From positions 1 through 64,000 of the forward strand of contig NZ_JABEQC010000004.1 in the NCBI RefSeq assembly GCF_013041605.1: DNA of 64,000 nt, in the 5' to 3' direction. Within the stretch, counting starts at the first letter, position 1. Each line of letters starts with the position of its first letter. Positions 11,234-20,503 of the stretch are shown here, piece by piece. The stretch comes from Vibrio plantisponsor. GTDB lineage: Bacteria; Pseudomonadota; Gammaproteobacteria; Enterobacterales; Vibrionaceae. The notes under the pieces were generated by a model, which had not been told where the DNA came from, searched no databases, and saw only the letters and a program-made list of their open reading frames with translations. The translations under genes and the position numbers were made by a program.

Positions 11234-12205
11234 ATGTTAAAACATATCAAACCAACCCTTACTGCGTCGCTTCTTGCGGCTATGTTCTCACTACCTAGCA
11301 TGGCAGCAGAGCTAGAGAAAATTCACTTTTTAATTCCTGGTGGCGCTGGCGGTGGTTGGGATATGACAGCTCGTGGTACCGGTGACGTATTAATGAAAAC
11401 TCACCTTATCGACAGTGTTTCTTACCAAAACCTTTCAGGTGGCGGCGGTGGTAAAGCTATTGCACACCTTATTGAAACAGCCGATCGTCAAGAAGACACC
11501 TTGATGGTGAACTCTACTCCTATCGTTGTTCGCTCCCTTTCTGGTGTATTCCCTCAATCATTCCGTGATTTAACACCCGTTGCAGCAACAGTAGCGGATT
11601 ACGGCGCGCTGGTTGTATCTGGAGATTCCAAATACAACTCTTGGGAAGACGTCGTTGCTGATTTCAAAAACGACCCTAAAAACGTGAAAATCGCTGGCGG
11701 TTCGGCACGTGGCAGTATGGACCACTTGGTTGCAGCAGCGGCGTTTAAAGGTCAGGGACTAGATCCTAAAGCGGTACGTTATGTAGCGTATGATGCTGGC
11801 GGTAAAGCTATGGCAGCGCTGCTTTCTGGTGAAACTCAACTGCTATCTACTGGCTTGGGTGAAGTGCTGGAAATGTCTCGCAATGGTCAGGTAAAAGTTC
11901 TGGCTATTACTGCACCTAAACGCCTTGAGTCGGCGCCTGATATTCCAACTCTGGGTGACTACAATAACCCAACCGTATTTGCTAACTGGCGTGGTTTCTT
12001 CGCAGCTCCGGGTGTAAGCCAAGAGAAAGTGGATGAATGGAATGCGGCACTAAGCAAAATGTACACAACGGACGAGTGGAAAGTGGTTCGTGACCGTAAC
12101 GGTTGGATCGACACTTACAAAGCGGATAAAGAGTTCTTTGCATTCTTGGAAGATCAAGAAAAGCAAATGGGTGACCTAATGCGCGAACTCGGCTTCCTGA
12201 AATAA
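11234..12205 (+). CDS. tctC: Tripartite tricarboxylate transporter binding protein TctC
   Basis: A 323-residue periplasmic protein with a signal peptide ending near LPSMAA. I choose the ATG at 11234, 7 bases after SD AAGGAA; a GTG two codons upstream is less likely. The mature part begins EKIHFLIPGGAGGGWDMTAR and continues to SGGGGGKAI, the Venus-flytrap region that binds the carboxylate. It delivers citrate or a related carboxylate to the TctAB membrane complex encoded next. A hairpin follows the gene, probably favouring higher TctC output. The tctDE two-component genes often linked to this transporter are absent. Confidence 0.93.
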   Translation: MLKHIKPTLTASLLAAMFSLPSMAAELEKIHFLIPGGAGGGWDMTARGTGDVLMKTHLIDSVSYQNLSGGGGGKAIAHLIETADRQEDTLMVNSTPIVVRSLSGVFPQSFRDLTPVAATVADYGALVVSGDSKYNSWEDVVADFKNDPKNVKIAGGSARGSMDHLVAAAAFKGQGLDPKAVRYVAYDAGGKAMAALLSGETQLLSTGLGEVLEMSRNGQVKVLAITAPKRLESAPDIPTLGDYNNPTVFANWRGFFAAPGVSQEKVDEWNAALSKMYTTDEWKVVRDRNGWIDTYKADKEFFAFLEDQEKQMGDLMRELGFLK

Positions 12206-12213
12206 TCTCTCCC

Positions 12214-12243
12214 TTGGGGCAACTCATCCTTGCCCCAAATTTT
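12214..12243 (+). terminator. Attenuating hairpin between tctC and tctB
   Basis: TTGGGGCAA (12214-12222) and TTGCCCCAA (12230-12238) form a perfect 9-bp stem with a 7-base loop, followed by ATTTT. In mid-operon position it should act as a partial terminator or 3' stabiliser for the tctC message. Confidence 0.7.
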
Positions 12244-12397
12244 CCCCGTAATTGAGTGTGCTTATAACTCCTTTGTTTATTGGTTGGAAATTCGACTAGC
12301 AGCGAATGACTTACTTTTGGTTAATGATGTTCATTACCTTGCTCAATTACGGTTCTTTTTTCCTAGATTAACTACTACGTAAAACATGGAGTTGGAT

Positions 12398-12895
12398 ATG
12401 TCGGAGTCGCCAACGAATTTATTCAGCAAAGAGAACTTATTGTGCCGCGATCGAGTGGGCGCGATGGTTTTTCTGGTGCTGTGCCTTTGTTATGGGTATC
12501 AAACCTCTCAGATCCCTATGTTTCCCGGCGATGAATATGAACCCTTCAACGCCAGAACACTACCAACAATCCTGACCTATATCGGGGTTGGATTATCGCT
12601 TCTTCTGCTGATAGCGGGCCAACCTGACAAGAAAAGCGGCGCGGTATTGGATTTCAACTGGAAACTTCTGATTGGCTTTCTAGTGCTAATGACGCTTTAC
12701 GGCGTTGGTTTAACCTATTTAGGCTTTGTGCTGGCAACAGGATTGTTCCTTTTAGCCGGTTTCTACTTACTGGGCGAACGTCGTAAGTCTGTGCTGTTTG
12801 GCGCATCTTTCCCGTTTGTTGTCGCTTTCTATTTGTTATTAACCAAAGGGCTGGATGTTTATCTAGAGCCCGGTCTTATTTTCACTATTTGGTAG
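12398..12895 (+). CDS. tctB: Tripartite tricarboxylate transporter small membrane subunit TctB
   Basis: About 165 residues with four membrane spans, in the pattern and position of TctB. The start at ATG 12398 (MSESPTNLF) is preferred because GGAG lies 6 bases before it; an ATG four codons earlier lacks an SD. Sequence identity within this family is low, so the call leans on size, topology and the tctC-tctB-tctA order. It ends 9 bases before tctA. Confidence 0.88.
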   Translation: MSESPTNLFSKENLLCRDRVGAMVFLVLCLCYGYQTSQIPMFPGDEYEPFNARTLPTILTYIGVGLSLLLLIAGQPDKKSGAVLDFNWKLLIGFLVLMTLYGVGLTYLGFVLATGLFLLAGFYLLGERRKSVLFGASFPFVVAFYLLLTKGLDVYLEPGLIFTIW

Positions 12896-12904
12896 GAACG
12901 GATT

Positions 12905-14431
12905 ATGTTAGACGGAATTTTACAAGGACTCTCTACCGCCGTAATGCCATTTAATTTATTGATGGTTATCGTCGGATGTTTTGTCGGTACCTTCATTGGT
13001 ATGTTGCCGGGTTTAGGACCAATTTCAGCTATAGCGTTGATGATCCCTATCACTTATGGTTTAGACCCTTCTTCAGGCCTGATTTTAATGGCAGGTGTCT
13101 ACTACGGTGCGATTTTCGGTGGTTCAACATCGTCGATTTTAATCAACGCGCCGGGTTGTTCTGCAACTGTAGTTACCGCTTTTGATGGCTACCCAATGGC
13201 GCAAAAAGGACAAGCAGGTAAAGCGCTTGCTCTTGCCGCTTATGCCTCGTTCACTGGCGGTACCTTATCAGCTATCATGTTGCTGGTTGCAGCGCCCGCG
13301 TTGGCAAAAGTCTCCCTCAGCTTCCAGTCTTCTGATTACTTTGCACTGATGATGATGGGGCTTTCTGCCGTGGCTGCATTTGCCGGTAAAGGGCAAGTAC
13401 TTAAAGCATGGATGATGACCATTCTTGGTTTGATGCTATCAACCGTGGGTATCGATAAAGGCATTGGTGTTGAACGCTTTACCTTTGGTTTAACCGATTT
13501 AATGGATGGTTTTAGCTTCCTGCTATTGGCAATGGCTACTTTCGCGCTGGGTGAAACCTTAATGGGAATATTAAAGCCCGAGCTGGATACGCGAAATGAA
13601 GAGAGCGATAAGCTAAGCAACATCGGCAGTATGAAAGTCACTAAAGAAGAAGTGCGTGAAGCTGCACCTGTGGCACTGCGTTCATCACTGCTTGGCTTCT
13701 TTACCGGTGTTTTACCGGGTGCGGGTGCAACCATTGCAGCCTTCCTGAGCTACGGTATGGAACGTAACCTTGCACCAAAGAACAAACGTGAAGAGTTTGG
13801 TAAAGGTTCATTACGCGGTCTGGTTGCTCCGGAATCGGCAAACAACGCGGCTTCAAGTGGGTCTTTTGTTCCACTACTTACACTGGGTATCCCAGGCTCT
13901 GGCACCACAGCGATTATGCTTGGCGCGTTGATCGCTTACGGCATTCAACCGGGTCCAAGACTGTTTGTTGAGCATCCGGATGTGTTTTGGTCTGTGATCA
14001 TCTCAATGTATGTCGGCAATATTGTTCTGCTTATTCTGAACTTACCGCTGATCCCATACATTTCGAAGTTGCTGGCAGTACCAAGAACCGTGCTTCTGCC
14101 TATGATTTTGTTCTTCTCAATCACAGGTGTGTACTTAGTTTCATTTAACACGATGGATGTGTTCATTATGATTCTTATCGCTATGGGTGCTATTGCTTTA
14201 CGTCTAGCAAACTTCCCGTTAGCTCCCCTACTACTTGGGTTTATCTTAGGTGGTTTGATGGAAGAGAACTTACGCCGCGCTTTAATGATCTCAGATGGTG
14301 AAATCAGCTTCTTGTGGGAGCGTCCGATTACACTGGCATTTACTGTTATTTCAGTAATAGTGCTCACTAGCCCAGTCGTGGTGGCAATTGCACAGCGATT
14401 CCGTCGTCCACAAACAGCCAAAGTTTCATAA
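12905..14431 (+). CDS. tctA: Tripartite tricarboxylate transporter large membrane subunit TctA
   Basis: A 508-residue polytopic inner-membrane protein of about twelve spans that carries the Na+-coupled carboxylate path. The family signatures GMLPGLGPISAIALMIP (near residue 33) and its inverted-repeat counterpart TGVLPGAGATIAAFLSYGME (near 267) are clear, as is VAPESANNAASSGSFVPLLT. Length matches the family (about 500). The last visible gene of the operon, it is followed by a strong terminator at 14455. Confidence 0.95.
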   Translation: MLDGILQGLSTAVMPFNLLMVIVGCFVGTFIGMLPGLGPISAIALMIPITYGLDPSSGLILMAGVYYGAIFGGSTSSILINAPGCSATVVTAFDGYPMAQKGQAGKALALAAYASFTGGTLSAIMLLVAAPALAKVSLSFQSSDYFALMMMGLSAVAAFAGKGQVLKAWMMTILGLMLSTVGIDKGIGVERFTFGLTDLMDGFSFLLLAMATFALGETLMGILKPELDTRNEESDKLSNIGSMKVTKEEVREAAPVALRSSLLGFFTGVLPGAGATIAAFLSYGMERNLAPKNKREEFGKGSLRGLVAPESANNAASSGSFVPLLTLGIPGSGTTAIMLGALIAYGIQPGPRLFVEHPDVFWSVIISMYVGNIVLLILNLPLIPYISKLLAVPRTVLLPMILFFSITGVYLVSFNTMDVFIMILIAMGAIALRLANFPLAPLLLGFILGGLMEENLRRALMISDGEISFLWERPITLAFTVISVIVLTSPVVVAIAQRFRRPQTAKVS

Positions 14432-14454
14432 CCAGTTTTTTGTATTTACCTCTT

Positions 14455-14485
14455 AAAGCCTAGTGTTATCACTGGGCTTTTTTTT
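14455..14485 (+). terminator. Terminator of the tctCBA operon
   Basis: AAAGCCTAGTG (14455-14465) pairs with CACTGGGCTTT (14470-14480) with one mismatch, followed by an unbroken T run. This is a canonical Rho-independent terminator. Confidence 0.9.
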
Positions 14486-14598
14486 GTCTGAAGAAAATAA
14501 ACTTAAGGATGAGTTTTCGATTTTTTGTCGACATAAATTTCACGCTTGTACTCGTAGTATCTGCGCTATAGATACAAATACTCTCAGAGGTACAAACC

Positions 14599-14955
14599 GT
14601 GAAGCCAGGTAGAACAGGTATTCAACGCATTATTTTCGCAACAGGCTATTCATTGAAAGGCCTTCAAGCTGCATGGATCAATGAAGCCGCATTCCGTCAG
14701 GAATTGGTGGCTTCTGCACTGCTTACCATCAGTCTGTTTTTTCTCCCTGTCACTAATCTGGAACGCATCGCTATGGTGGGTTCTTTAACACTGGTTTTGC
14801 TCGCAGAACTCCTCAACTCAGCGATAGAGGCTGTAGTTGACCGCATTGGTAGTGAAAAACACGAACTCAGCGGACGCGCCAAAGATATTGGCTCGGCTGC
14901 GGTGTTTGTTGCTTTGGCATTTGCTGCTTTTACTTGGCTAATTATTTTGGTGTAA
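14599..14955 (+). CDS. dgkA: Diacylglycerol kinase
   Basis: A 118-residue inner-membrane enzyme with three spans that phosphorylates diacylglycerol to phosphatidic acid, recycling lipid left by phosphoethanolamine and phosphoglycerol transfer. The catalytic segment ELLNSAIEAVVDRIG (about 74-88) and the N-terminal GLQAAWINEAAFRQE are signatures. The start is GTG, 8 bases after AGAGG. It lies 4 bases before eptA, whose reaction releases the diacylglycerol that this enzyme consumes. Confidence 0.95.
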   Translation: MKPGRTGIQRIIFATGYSLKGLQAAWINEAAFRQELVASALLTISLFFLPVTNLERIAMVGSLTLVLLAELLNSAIEAVVDRIGSEKHELSGRAKDIGSAAVFVALAFAAFTWLIILV

Positions 14956-14959
14956 CACG

Positions 14960-16600
14960 ATGAAACTGACTAAACCAAACATCTCACTTTCTTATGCTGG
15001 TATCACCTTAGTACTTGCCACCTTTTTCGCGCTGGTCATGAATCTACCTGTGTACTCTGCGCTGGTCGGTATTTTCGGTAAGCTAGATAGCGTAAAAATT
15101 GGCTTCATCATCTCTTTGCCATTTTTCTTCGCTGCCGCGTTGAACTTTTTGTTCAACCTATTTAGCTGGCCGTATATTACTAAACCTTTCTTCATCACAT
15201 TAATCATTGTCTCTAGCTTTGTAAGCTACGCGAGCTATAACTACGGTACGCTGTTTGATACAGAGATGATTAACAATATTGTTGAAACCGATACCAGCGA
15301 AGCCGGCTCTTACTTAAGTCTTTATTCTCTCGTTTGGGTTGCGCTACTTGGCTTCCTGCCAGCAACGTTGTTAGCGTTTACCAAAATCAGCAAGCCACGC
15401 TCATGGCTAAACTTCACCTTGAGAAAGCTTGGCTCCATGATGGCCTCTTTGGTGGTTATTGGTGTGATTGCCATGATGTACTATCAAGATTATGCGTCTG
15501 TAGGTCGTAACAATAGCTATTTGAAAAAGCTGATCATTCCGACTCAATTTGTTTACAGTACAACCAAATTTGTTAAGCAGAAATACTTCTCTACGCCGAT
15601 TATTTATAAAGAGCTTGGCCTAGATGCAAAGCAATCACCAGAAGCATTAGCCGCTGCGGAGTCCAAACCGACACTGTTTGTCTTCTTGTTGGGTGAAACT
15701 GCTCGTTCATACAACTATGAGCTAAATGGTTATGATCGCCCAACTAACCCATACACTCGAGACCTAAACGTAATCTCATTTAAAGATGTCAGCTCATGTG
15801 GCACAGCAACTGCAGTTTCAGTACCTTGTATGTTCTCGGCGATGGACAAAGGCAGCTTTAGTCGTGATGTAGCTGACAACCAAGACAACGTTCTGGACAT
15901 TCTTAGCCACGCAGGCGTAGACGTCGCTTGGCAAGAAAACGATGGTGGCGACAAACAAGTGGCTAAACGTATTAAGAAAACCGAAGTTAACCGCAAGCGC
16001 GTTGATGATATGTGTAACGGCGAAACCTGCTATGACATGGCAATGCTGGAGAACTTCGACCAGAAAGTGGCCGAGTTAAAAGGCAACCGCATGATGGTGA
16101 TGCATCTTATTGGTAGCCATGGTCCCACTTACTTCCAACGCTATCCAAAAGAGATGGGAGCATTTCAACCGGATTGCCCTCGTAGCGATATCGAAAACTG
16201 TAGTGTTGATCAGATCGTCAATACGTACGACAACACCATCGCTTATACCGATTACGTAGTAGCGCAAACCATCGATAAGTTGAAGGCATTACAAGACAAA
16301 TACAACACCGCCCTGGTTTATATCTCTGACCATGGTGAGTCCTTAGGTGAAAACGGCATGTTTTTACATGGTATGCCTTACGGCCTAGCACCTAATAACC
16401 AAACCCATGTGCCGCTTATTGTTTGGCTGTCTGATGGCTTTAAACAAGAGAAGCACCTAAAAACAGATTGTTTGAAGAAAAACGCAACAAGCCATCAGTA
16501 CTCACAAGATAACGTGTTCCATTCGTTGCTTGGCATCATGGACGTGAGCACTAACGCCTACAACCCTGATATGGATTTATTCGCTAGCTGTCGTTCTTGA
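14960..16600 (+). CDS. eptA: Lipid A phosphoethanolamine transferase
   Basis: A 546-residue enzyme with five N-terminal membrane spans (to about 180) and a periplasmic sulfatase-like domain. It transfers phosphoethanolamine from phosphatidylethanolamine to lipid A, lowering surface charge and affinity for polymyxins. Metal and catalytic residues are visible: E246 in LLGETARSYNYELNGYDRP, the likely nucleophile T284 in SCGTATAVSVPCMFS with C280 and C290 placed for the family disulfide, and DHG in YISDHGESLGENGMFLHG. It is the chromosomal EptA relative of the MCR enzymes. It forms an operon with dgkA and ends before a strong terminator. No two-component regulator adjoins. Confidence 0.93.
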   Translation: MKLTKPNISLSYAGITLVLATFFALVMNLPVYSALVGIFGKLDSVKIGFIISLPFFFAAALNFLFNLFSWPYITKPFFITLIIVSSFVSYASYNYGTLFDTEMINNIVETDTSEAGSYLSLYSLVWVALLGFLPATLLAFTKISKPRSWLNFTLRKLGSMMASLVVIGVIAMMYYQDYASVGRNNSYLKKLIIPTQFVYSTTKFVKQKYFSTPIIYKELGLDAKQSPEALAAAESKPTLFVFLLGETARSYNYELNGYDRPTNPYTRDLNVISFKDVSSCGTATAVSVPCMFSAMDKGSFSRDVADNQDNVLDILSHAGVDVAWQENDGGDKQVAKRIKKTEVNRKRVDDMCNGETCYDMAMLENFDQKVAELKGNRMMVMHLIGSHGPTYFQRYPKEMGAFQPDCPRSDIENCSVDQIVNTYDNTIAYTDYVVAQTIDKLKALQDKYNTALVYISDHGESLGENGMFLHGMPYGLAPNNQTHVPLIVWLSDGFKQEKHLKTDCLKKNATSHQYSQDNVFHSLLGIMDVSTNAYNPDMDLFASCRS

Positions 16601-16633
16601 TTGATAAATGATGTTTATCACTGTGTTATCTTT

Positions 16634-16658
16634 GCGCCCTTCAACGGGCGCTTTTTTT
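16634..16658 (+). terminator. Terminator of dgkA-eptA
   Basis: GCGCCC (16634-16639) and GGCGGC-type complement GGGCGC (16646-16651) form a 6-bp GC stem with a 6-base loop, followed by seven T residues. Confidence 0.9.
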
Positions 16659-16745
16659 GCTTATCTTTTTCGCTCATGGCCTCGTTTGAACACAAATCGG
16701 TAATTAAGTAGAATCGCCACACATTCATATAACGAGCATAAGCCT

Positions 16746-17183
16746 GTGGCAAAACATACACCTGTGATAGAAATGACTTCCTATGGTATCTATTCCCATT
16801 GGGATGCCAAAGCCAAAGAACTGCCGAAGATTAAAGAGTTCACTCAGGTGATTACCGCAGAGGAAGAGATTGAATTTGGTTTTATCGTCAATATTAAAAA
16901 AGCCAAAGGTCAGCTTCTTCAGTTTTGTATCTACCATCCCGGCATTATCAACAAGAAAGGACAAATTTTGGCACCATTTGATGGTGAAGTGTATGTTCGC
17001 AGTAATGATTGGAACTTCTATCTTGGCGACACGATTCAAGTGCTCTGCCCGATTAACGGACTAGAGAGCAACTACGGCGAATGGCGCATGACGCTAGAAA
17101 TGGAAGGCAAAACCATTGCCGAGAAGACATTCAAAGTTGTTGCCCGCGATGAAGGACAGTTCTGGAAAAAGCGAGGGTTTTAA
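16746..17183 (+). CDS. DUF3859-type conserved protein
   Basis: A 145-residue soluble protein starting with GTG. From memory it matches the DUF3859 family: SYGIYSHWDAKAKELPKI near the N-terminus, IEFGFIVNIKKAKG, ICYHPG-like IYHPGIINKKGQ, and the DGEVYVRSNDWNFYLGDT block. The fold appears beta-rich. No signal or membrane segment is seen and no function is known to me. It stands alone between two terminators; its own terminator stem overlaps its last codons. Confidence 0.8.
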   Translation: MAKHTPVIEMTSYGIYSHWDAKAKELPKIKEFTQVITAEEEIEFGFIVNIKKAKGQLLQFCIYHPGIINKKGQILAPFDGEVYVRSNDWNFYLGDTIQVLCPINGLESNYGEWRMTLEMEGKTIAEKTFKVVARDEGQFWKKRGF

Positions 17184-17192
17184 CCTCGCTTT
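17168..17192 (+). terminator. Terminator overlapping the end of the DUF3859-type gene
   Basis: AAAGCGAGG (17168-17176) pairs with CCTCGCTTT (17184-17192), and the TAA stop codon sits in the loop. The short T tract makes it moderate in strength. Confidence 0.65.
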
Positions 17193-17259
17193 CAGATATT
17201 AAGCATTTGCATATTGAAACCGTTTGCAAAGCTGAGAAATGAGACCAAGAATAGTCACG

Positions 17260-17613
17260 TTATTTAATAACGAATCCCACTTCTTTTATTTCTTGGTCGA
17301 TCTCTTTCAGATAATAAATAGCCAAATAATCACCTTCTACTTCCGTACTGGTTTGCTTCCATACGATCATCGCAACATCTTCTCTGCGTAATACACCAAG
17401 AATGTCCCTATCAAGGCTTAATGATGTGAGAAATTTTTGCTCACTCCACTGCCTTTCAACACTGGCCTTATTGTTGGGGTCGTTGGCTTCTTGCTCGGTT
17501 TGGTATGCAGAGAACTGCGACCAATTGCGTTGATTGGATGCTTTAACTACATGGTCAATCATAGGAATGGCTATCTGTAAAATTTCAGTATCTGACTTAC
17601 TCGTAATTGCCAT
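17260..17613 (-). CDS. Hypothetical 117-residue protein
   Basis: A small soluble acidic protein that I do not recognise. It is predicted to be alpha/beta, beginning with a helical stretch (SKSDTEILQIAIPMIDHVVKA) and ending with beta-like VEGDYLAIYYLKEIDQEIKE and VGFVIK. There is no signal peptide, membrane span or metal motif. It stands alone, reading leftward, 190 bases beyond the end of the LysE gene. Codon use looks like its neighbours, so a real gene is likely. Confidence 0.6.
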   Translation of the reverse strand: MAITSKSDTEILQIAIPMIDHVVKASNQRNWSQFSAYQTEQEANDPNNKASVERQWSEQKFLTSLSLDRDILGVLRREDVAMIVWKQTSTEVEGDYLAIYYLKEIDQEIKEVGFVIK

Positions 17614-17805
17614 AATAACCTCGGCGATGTTCGTTAGCGGTTAAGAAACTGTTTCTCTATCAGCTCCAATAGAACACAGCGCCTGATGTTATTCAACCAG
17701 TGGCAATGATTGCACACTTTACTTTGTTCTTCAGACAAAGGGGATATAGGCAGTCTTAAGCTCGATAGCGTCCCCCTATAACTAACCGCTACCTCAATGG
17801 AATTG

Positions 17806-18447
17806 TTAGGCTAAGTAACCAGCAAATAACGTTATTCCAAAGAAGATCAGCACCAATCCAGCCACTCTTTCTATAATGTGTATCACCGCTTTGAGTTGCA
17901 TCTGAATTCGTGGACGCCCAATCGCAGATGCGATAAATAGATCCCAGAGTAAAACCGCAAAAAACATCCATACTCCGCAGGATACTTGCTGAATCAATGT
18001 AACTTCACTACCCAGAATAACGGTCATTAGGCTCATGTAGAACAGAGCATTCTTTGGGTTGAGTAATGCTGAGTTCAAACCAAGGAACAGCTGATTAATA
18101 GCCGATGGAGCTTTCTCCTGTTCGTGTTCAGCCTCGACTAGTGTCTCTGTTTTTTGACTTCTCAGTAACCGTTGCCCTATCCACAAAAGATAGATAGCCC
18201 CCAAAATTTCCACGAAGGAAAAAACCAGCTGATTGTCCCGAATGTTGGTCCAGCCCAGTATGGCTAATGCGATATAAAGTGCATTGCCTAAAGCGACGCC
18301 AAGGCAGATAAACCGACTGCCTTGCAATCTATGACGAATTGAGTGACCAACAATTAAGAAAAAGTCTTGTCCTGGGCTTAAAAGCGCAGCAAAGTGAGCC
18401 AGTGCCAATGCTGGAAAAGCGACGGGGAAAAGCGTTGAAAGTGACAT
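17806..18447 (-). CDS. LysE/RhtB-family amino-acid exporter
   Basis: A 213-residue inner-membrane protein with about six spans. The family motif SPGQDFFLIVGHSIRHRLQG (about 24-43) followed by GVALGNALY is clear. Such proteins export amino acids or related metabolites by proton exchange; the substrate cannot be read from sequence. It lies 50 bases after an AraC-family gene on the same strand, and an amino-acid binding protein is transcribed in the opposite direction beyond it. This suggests a small amino-acid homeostasis locus. Confidence 0.88.
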   Translation of the reverse strand: MSLSTLFPVAFPALALAHFAALLSPGQDFFLIVGHSIRHRLQGSRFICLGVALGNALYIALAILGWTNIRDNQLVFSFVEILGAIYLLWIGQRLLRSQKTETLVEAEHEQEKAPSAINQLFLGLNSALLNPKNALFYMSLMTVILGSEVTLIQQVSCGVWMFFAVLLWDLFIASAIGRPRIQMQLKAVIHIIERVAGLVLIFFGITLFAGYLA

Positions 18448-18496
18448 GAATATTTACCTATAGCCAAAACTGTCGTCAGACTATAGGTTTTCCAAC

Positions 18497-19336
18497 TTAA
18501 CAATTATTGTCGAAAATTGACGTTACTTGCTGATATTGACGTGGTGTTGAGGCGGTATAGTTAACGAATGTACGATGTAACTGACTTTGGTCTGAGAAAC
18601 CGACTTCTGCTGCAACATCAACAATGTTCATCCCTGACTTAAGTAAGATCTTCGCTTTTTCGATGCGACTGTTGTTCAAAAATGACTTGGGCGTAATAGC
18701 AAGCTGCTTTTTGAATAGTCTAATCAATGTTTCTTTGGGTCGACCCAGTTCCTGAGAAACAAGATCCAGCGATGGCGCACAAGCAATATCCTGAAGCAGT
18801 CGCTCGCGTAACAGTGCGACTAACTCACTTTCGTCTTCGTTATGAGTTTGTGGCACACAGTAACGGCTAACCATATTCAGTAAACTGCTCTCCACCGTTG
18901 CCACAACGTCGTTGTTAGGACTATTCAATAGCTTGAAAATCAAATCCGATAGATTGAGATTACCCTGCAACGCTGCATGCAACTTTTGCTCACAATGATA
19001 TTGCTTAATCTCGTATCCGTAGATCTTAGACAAAACCTTACAGCACCATTCATCATCGAGATACAGCATATGGTAGCTGCGAGGCTTGTTCGCTAAGGGA
19101 TTACAAGCATGAACAACATTCGGTGCTACTAGGATGATATCGCCATTTTTCAGAACCACATTTTCGTTGGGTAGTGATAACAGAGTCTCGCCCGACTCAA
19201 TAATGCCAATCGATAATTCACGATGACTATGAGCTTTATAACTCTGTGTACTGTTACAAGTGGTGCGGATCGTTAAATAGGGAATGTCCTTATTCTTCCA
19301 AAAACGCTGATTTACATCTCGAACAGTCTCTGCCAC
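18497..19336 (-). CDS. AraC-family transcription regulator
   Basis: A 279-residue regulator with an N-terminal cupin-like sensing domain (about 25-110, SHRELSIGIIESGETLLSLP and GDIILVAPNVVHACNPL) and a C-terminal double helix-turn-helix domain (about 185-270). The second HTH contains NIVDVAAEVGFSDQSQLHRT and the closing FVNYTASTPRQYQQ. The start is GTG. Its placement immediately before the LysE exporter and divergent from an amino-acid binding protein suggests that it senses an amino acid and controls both. Confidence 0.88.
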   Translation of the reverse strand: MAETVRDVNQRFWKNKDIPYLTIRTTCNSTQSYKAHSHRELSIGIIESGETLLSLPNENVVLKNGDIILVAPNVVHACNPLANKPRSYHMLYLDDEWCCKVLSKIYGYEIKQYHCEQKLHAALQGNLNLSDLIFKLLNSPNNDVVATVESSLLNMVSRYCVPQTHNEDESELVALLRERLLQDIACAPSLDLVSQELGRPKETLIRLFKKQLAITPKSFLNNSRIEKAKILLKSGMNIVDVAAEVGFSDQSQLHRTFVNYTASTPRQYQQVTSIFDNNC

Positions 19337-19669
19337 AACTCGCTACTCCCCACATCCAAACTTGTTGTTCATCGTATTGCACTGAACCGTTAAGCGCAAT
19401 CATCAGGCTAGCGATCGCCAAAGGAAGATTTAAGTCGTCGCCAAAAACATTTGAGCTTCCATTGTGCAGTTCTCAGCCCAAAAGCAAGTTTTTCAGCCAT
19501 TAGTGATACCTTGTAGGCACTCACTCAGACGGCAATAAAATAAGAATATCTTATAAAGAATAATGTATTGATTATTCGTGTAAATTCTTCATCATTCATG
19601 GGCTTTACCGTCTGACGTTCTCAGATCAAACACAACAATAGAAAAATAAAAAATATTTGGATGTATAAA
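19337..19669. other. Divergent control region between the AraC gene and a binding-protein gene
   Basis: About 330 bases without a gene. The part next to the binding-protein gene is very AT-rich and probably holds its promoter. No clear operator could be picked by eye. Confidence 0.4.
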
Positions 19670-20491
19670 ATGAAGTTAAAACCTTTTAAACGACAAGTTC
19701 GAGGTGTATTTGCCTCTTCAGTTGCGCTTTTCACTCTTTTGTCCCCAGTAAATGCAAACGCTGCTGAATCAGCACTGAATGGAATTTTAAGCTCTGGTGA
19801 GCTTAAATTCTGTTTTGAGTCGGGTTATATCCCGTTCGAAATGACGGATAAAAATGGAAATTATGTTGGATTTGATATCGATTTAGCCAAACAGATGGCA
19901 CGCGCTATCAACGTTAAATTTGTTCCAGTAAATACGGCTTGGGATGGCATTATTCCAGCTCTAAAGACCGGAAAATGCGATTTTATCGGCGGTATGACGA
20001 TCACGCCGGAGCGTAATTTAAGTGCCAACTTCGCTGATCCATACATTGAAGTTGGCCAGACCATACTAATTTCACCTAAACTGGCTGGCAAAGTTCACTC
20101 TTTCCGTGAACTAAACGATGGTCAATATACAGTGGCTACCCAAATGGGTACTACAGGTGCTGAAGCAGCTAAAAAGTACTTATACAACGCAAAAATCGAC
20201 CTTTACGAAACCTCTGCGGATGCGGCACTGCAAATTGCAAATGGCCAGGCAGACGCTTTCGTATATGACTTTCCTTACAACGCTATGTACGAAGCACAAC
20301 ACAAAGATACTGTTGTACACCTAGATGAAAGCTTCACTTTTGAACCACTAGGCTGGGCGATACGTCAGGGAGACCCAGATTTCTTAAACTTCCTGAACAA
20401 TTATCTGCGTCAAATTAAAGGTGACGGCACCTATCAACGTATCCATGACAAATGGTTCAAATCTGATAAGTGGGTTAACAACGTTCAATAA
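19670..20491 (+). CDS. Amino-acid ABC transporter binding protein, family 3 (orphan)
   Basis: A periplasmic protein of about 273 residues with a signal peptide cut near VNANAA. It shows SGELKFCFESGYIPFEM, NYVGFDIDLAKQMARAINVK, NTAWDGIIPALKTGKCDFIG and MTITPERN, the core of the polar amino-acid binding family. I prefer ATG 19670; an ATG three codons upstream is also possible. No permease or ATPase gene is adjacent, so it either uses a transporter encoded elsewhere or acts only as a sensor partner. It is divergent from the AraC-family regulator. Confidence 0.87.
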   Translation: MKLKPFKRQVRGVFASSVALFTLLSPVNANAAESALNGILSSGELKFCFESGYIPFEMTDKNGNYVGFDIDLAKQMARAINVKFVPVNTAWDGIIPALKTGKCDFIGGMTITPERNLSANFADPYIEVGQTILISPKLAGKVHSFRELNDGQYTVATQMGTTGAEAAKKYLYNAKIDLYETSADAALQIANGQADAFVYDFPYNAMYEAQHKDTVVHLDESFTFEPLGWAIRQGDPDFLNFLNNYLRQIKGDGTYQRIHDKWFKSDKWVNNVQ

Positions 20492-20503
20492 ACACAAATT
20501 AAT

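Noticed and set aside
13945..14421. 158-codon minus-strand open frame inside tctA
   Set aside because: Antisense of a membrane protein gene, which often gives long spurious frames rich in Arg, Ile and Ser.
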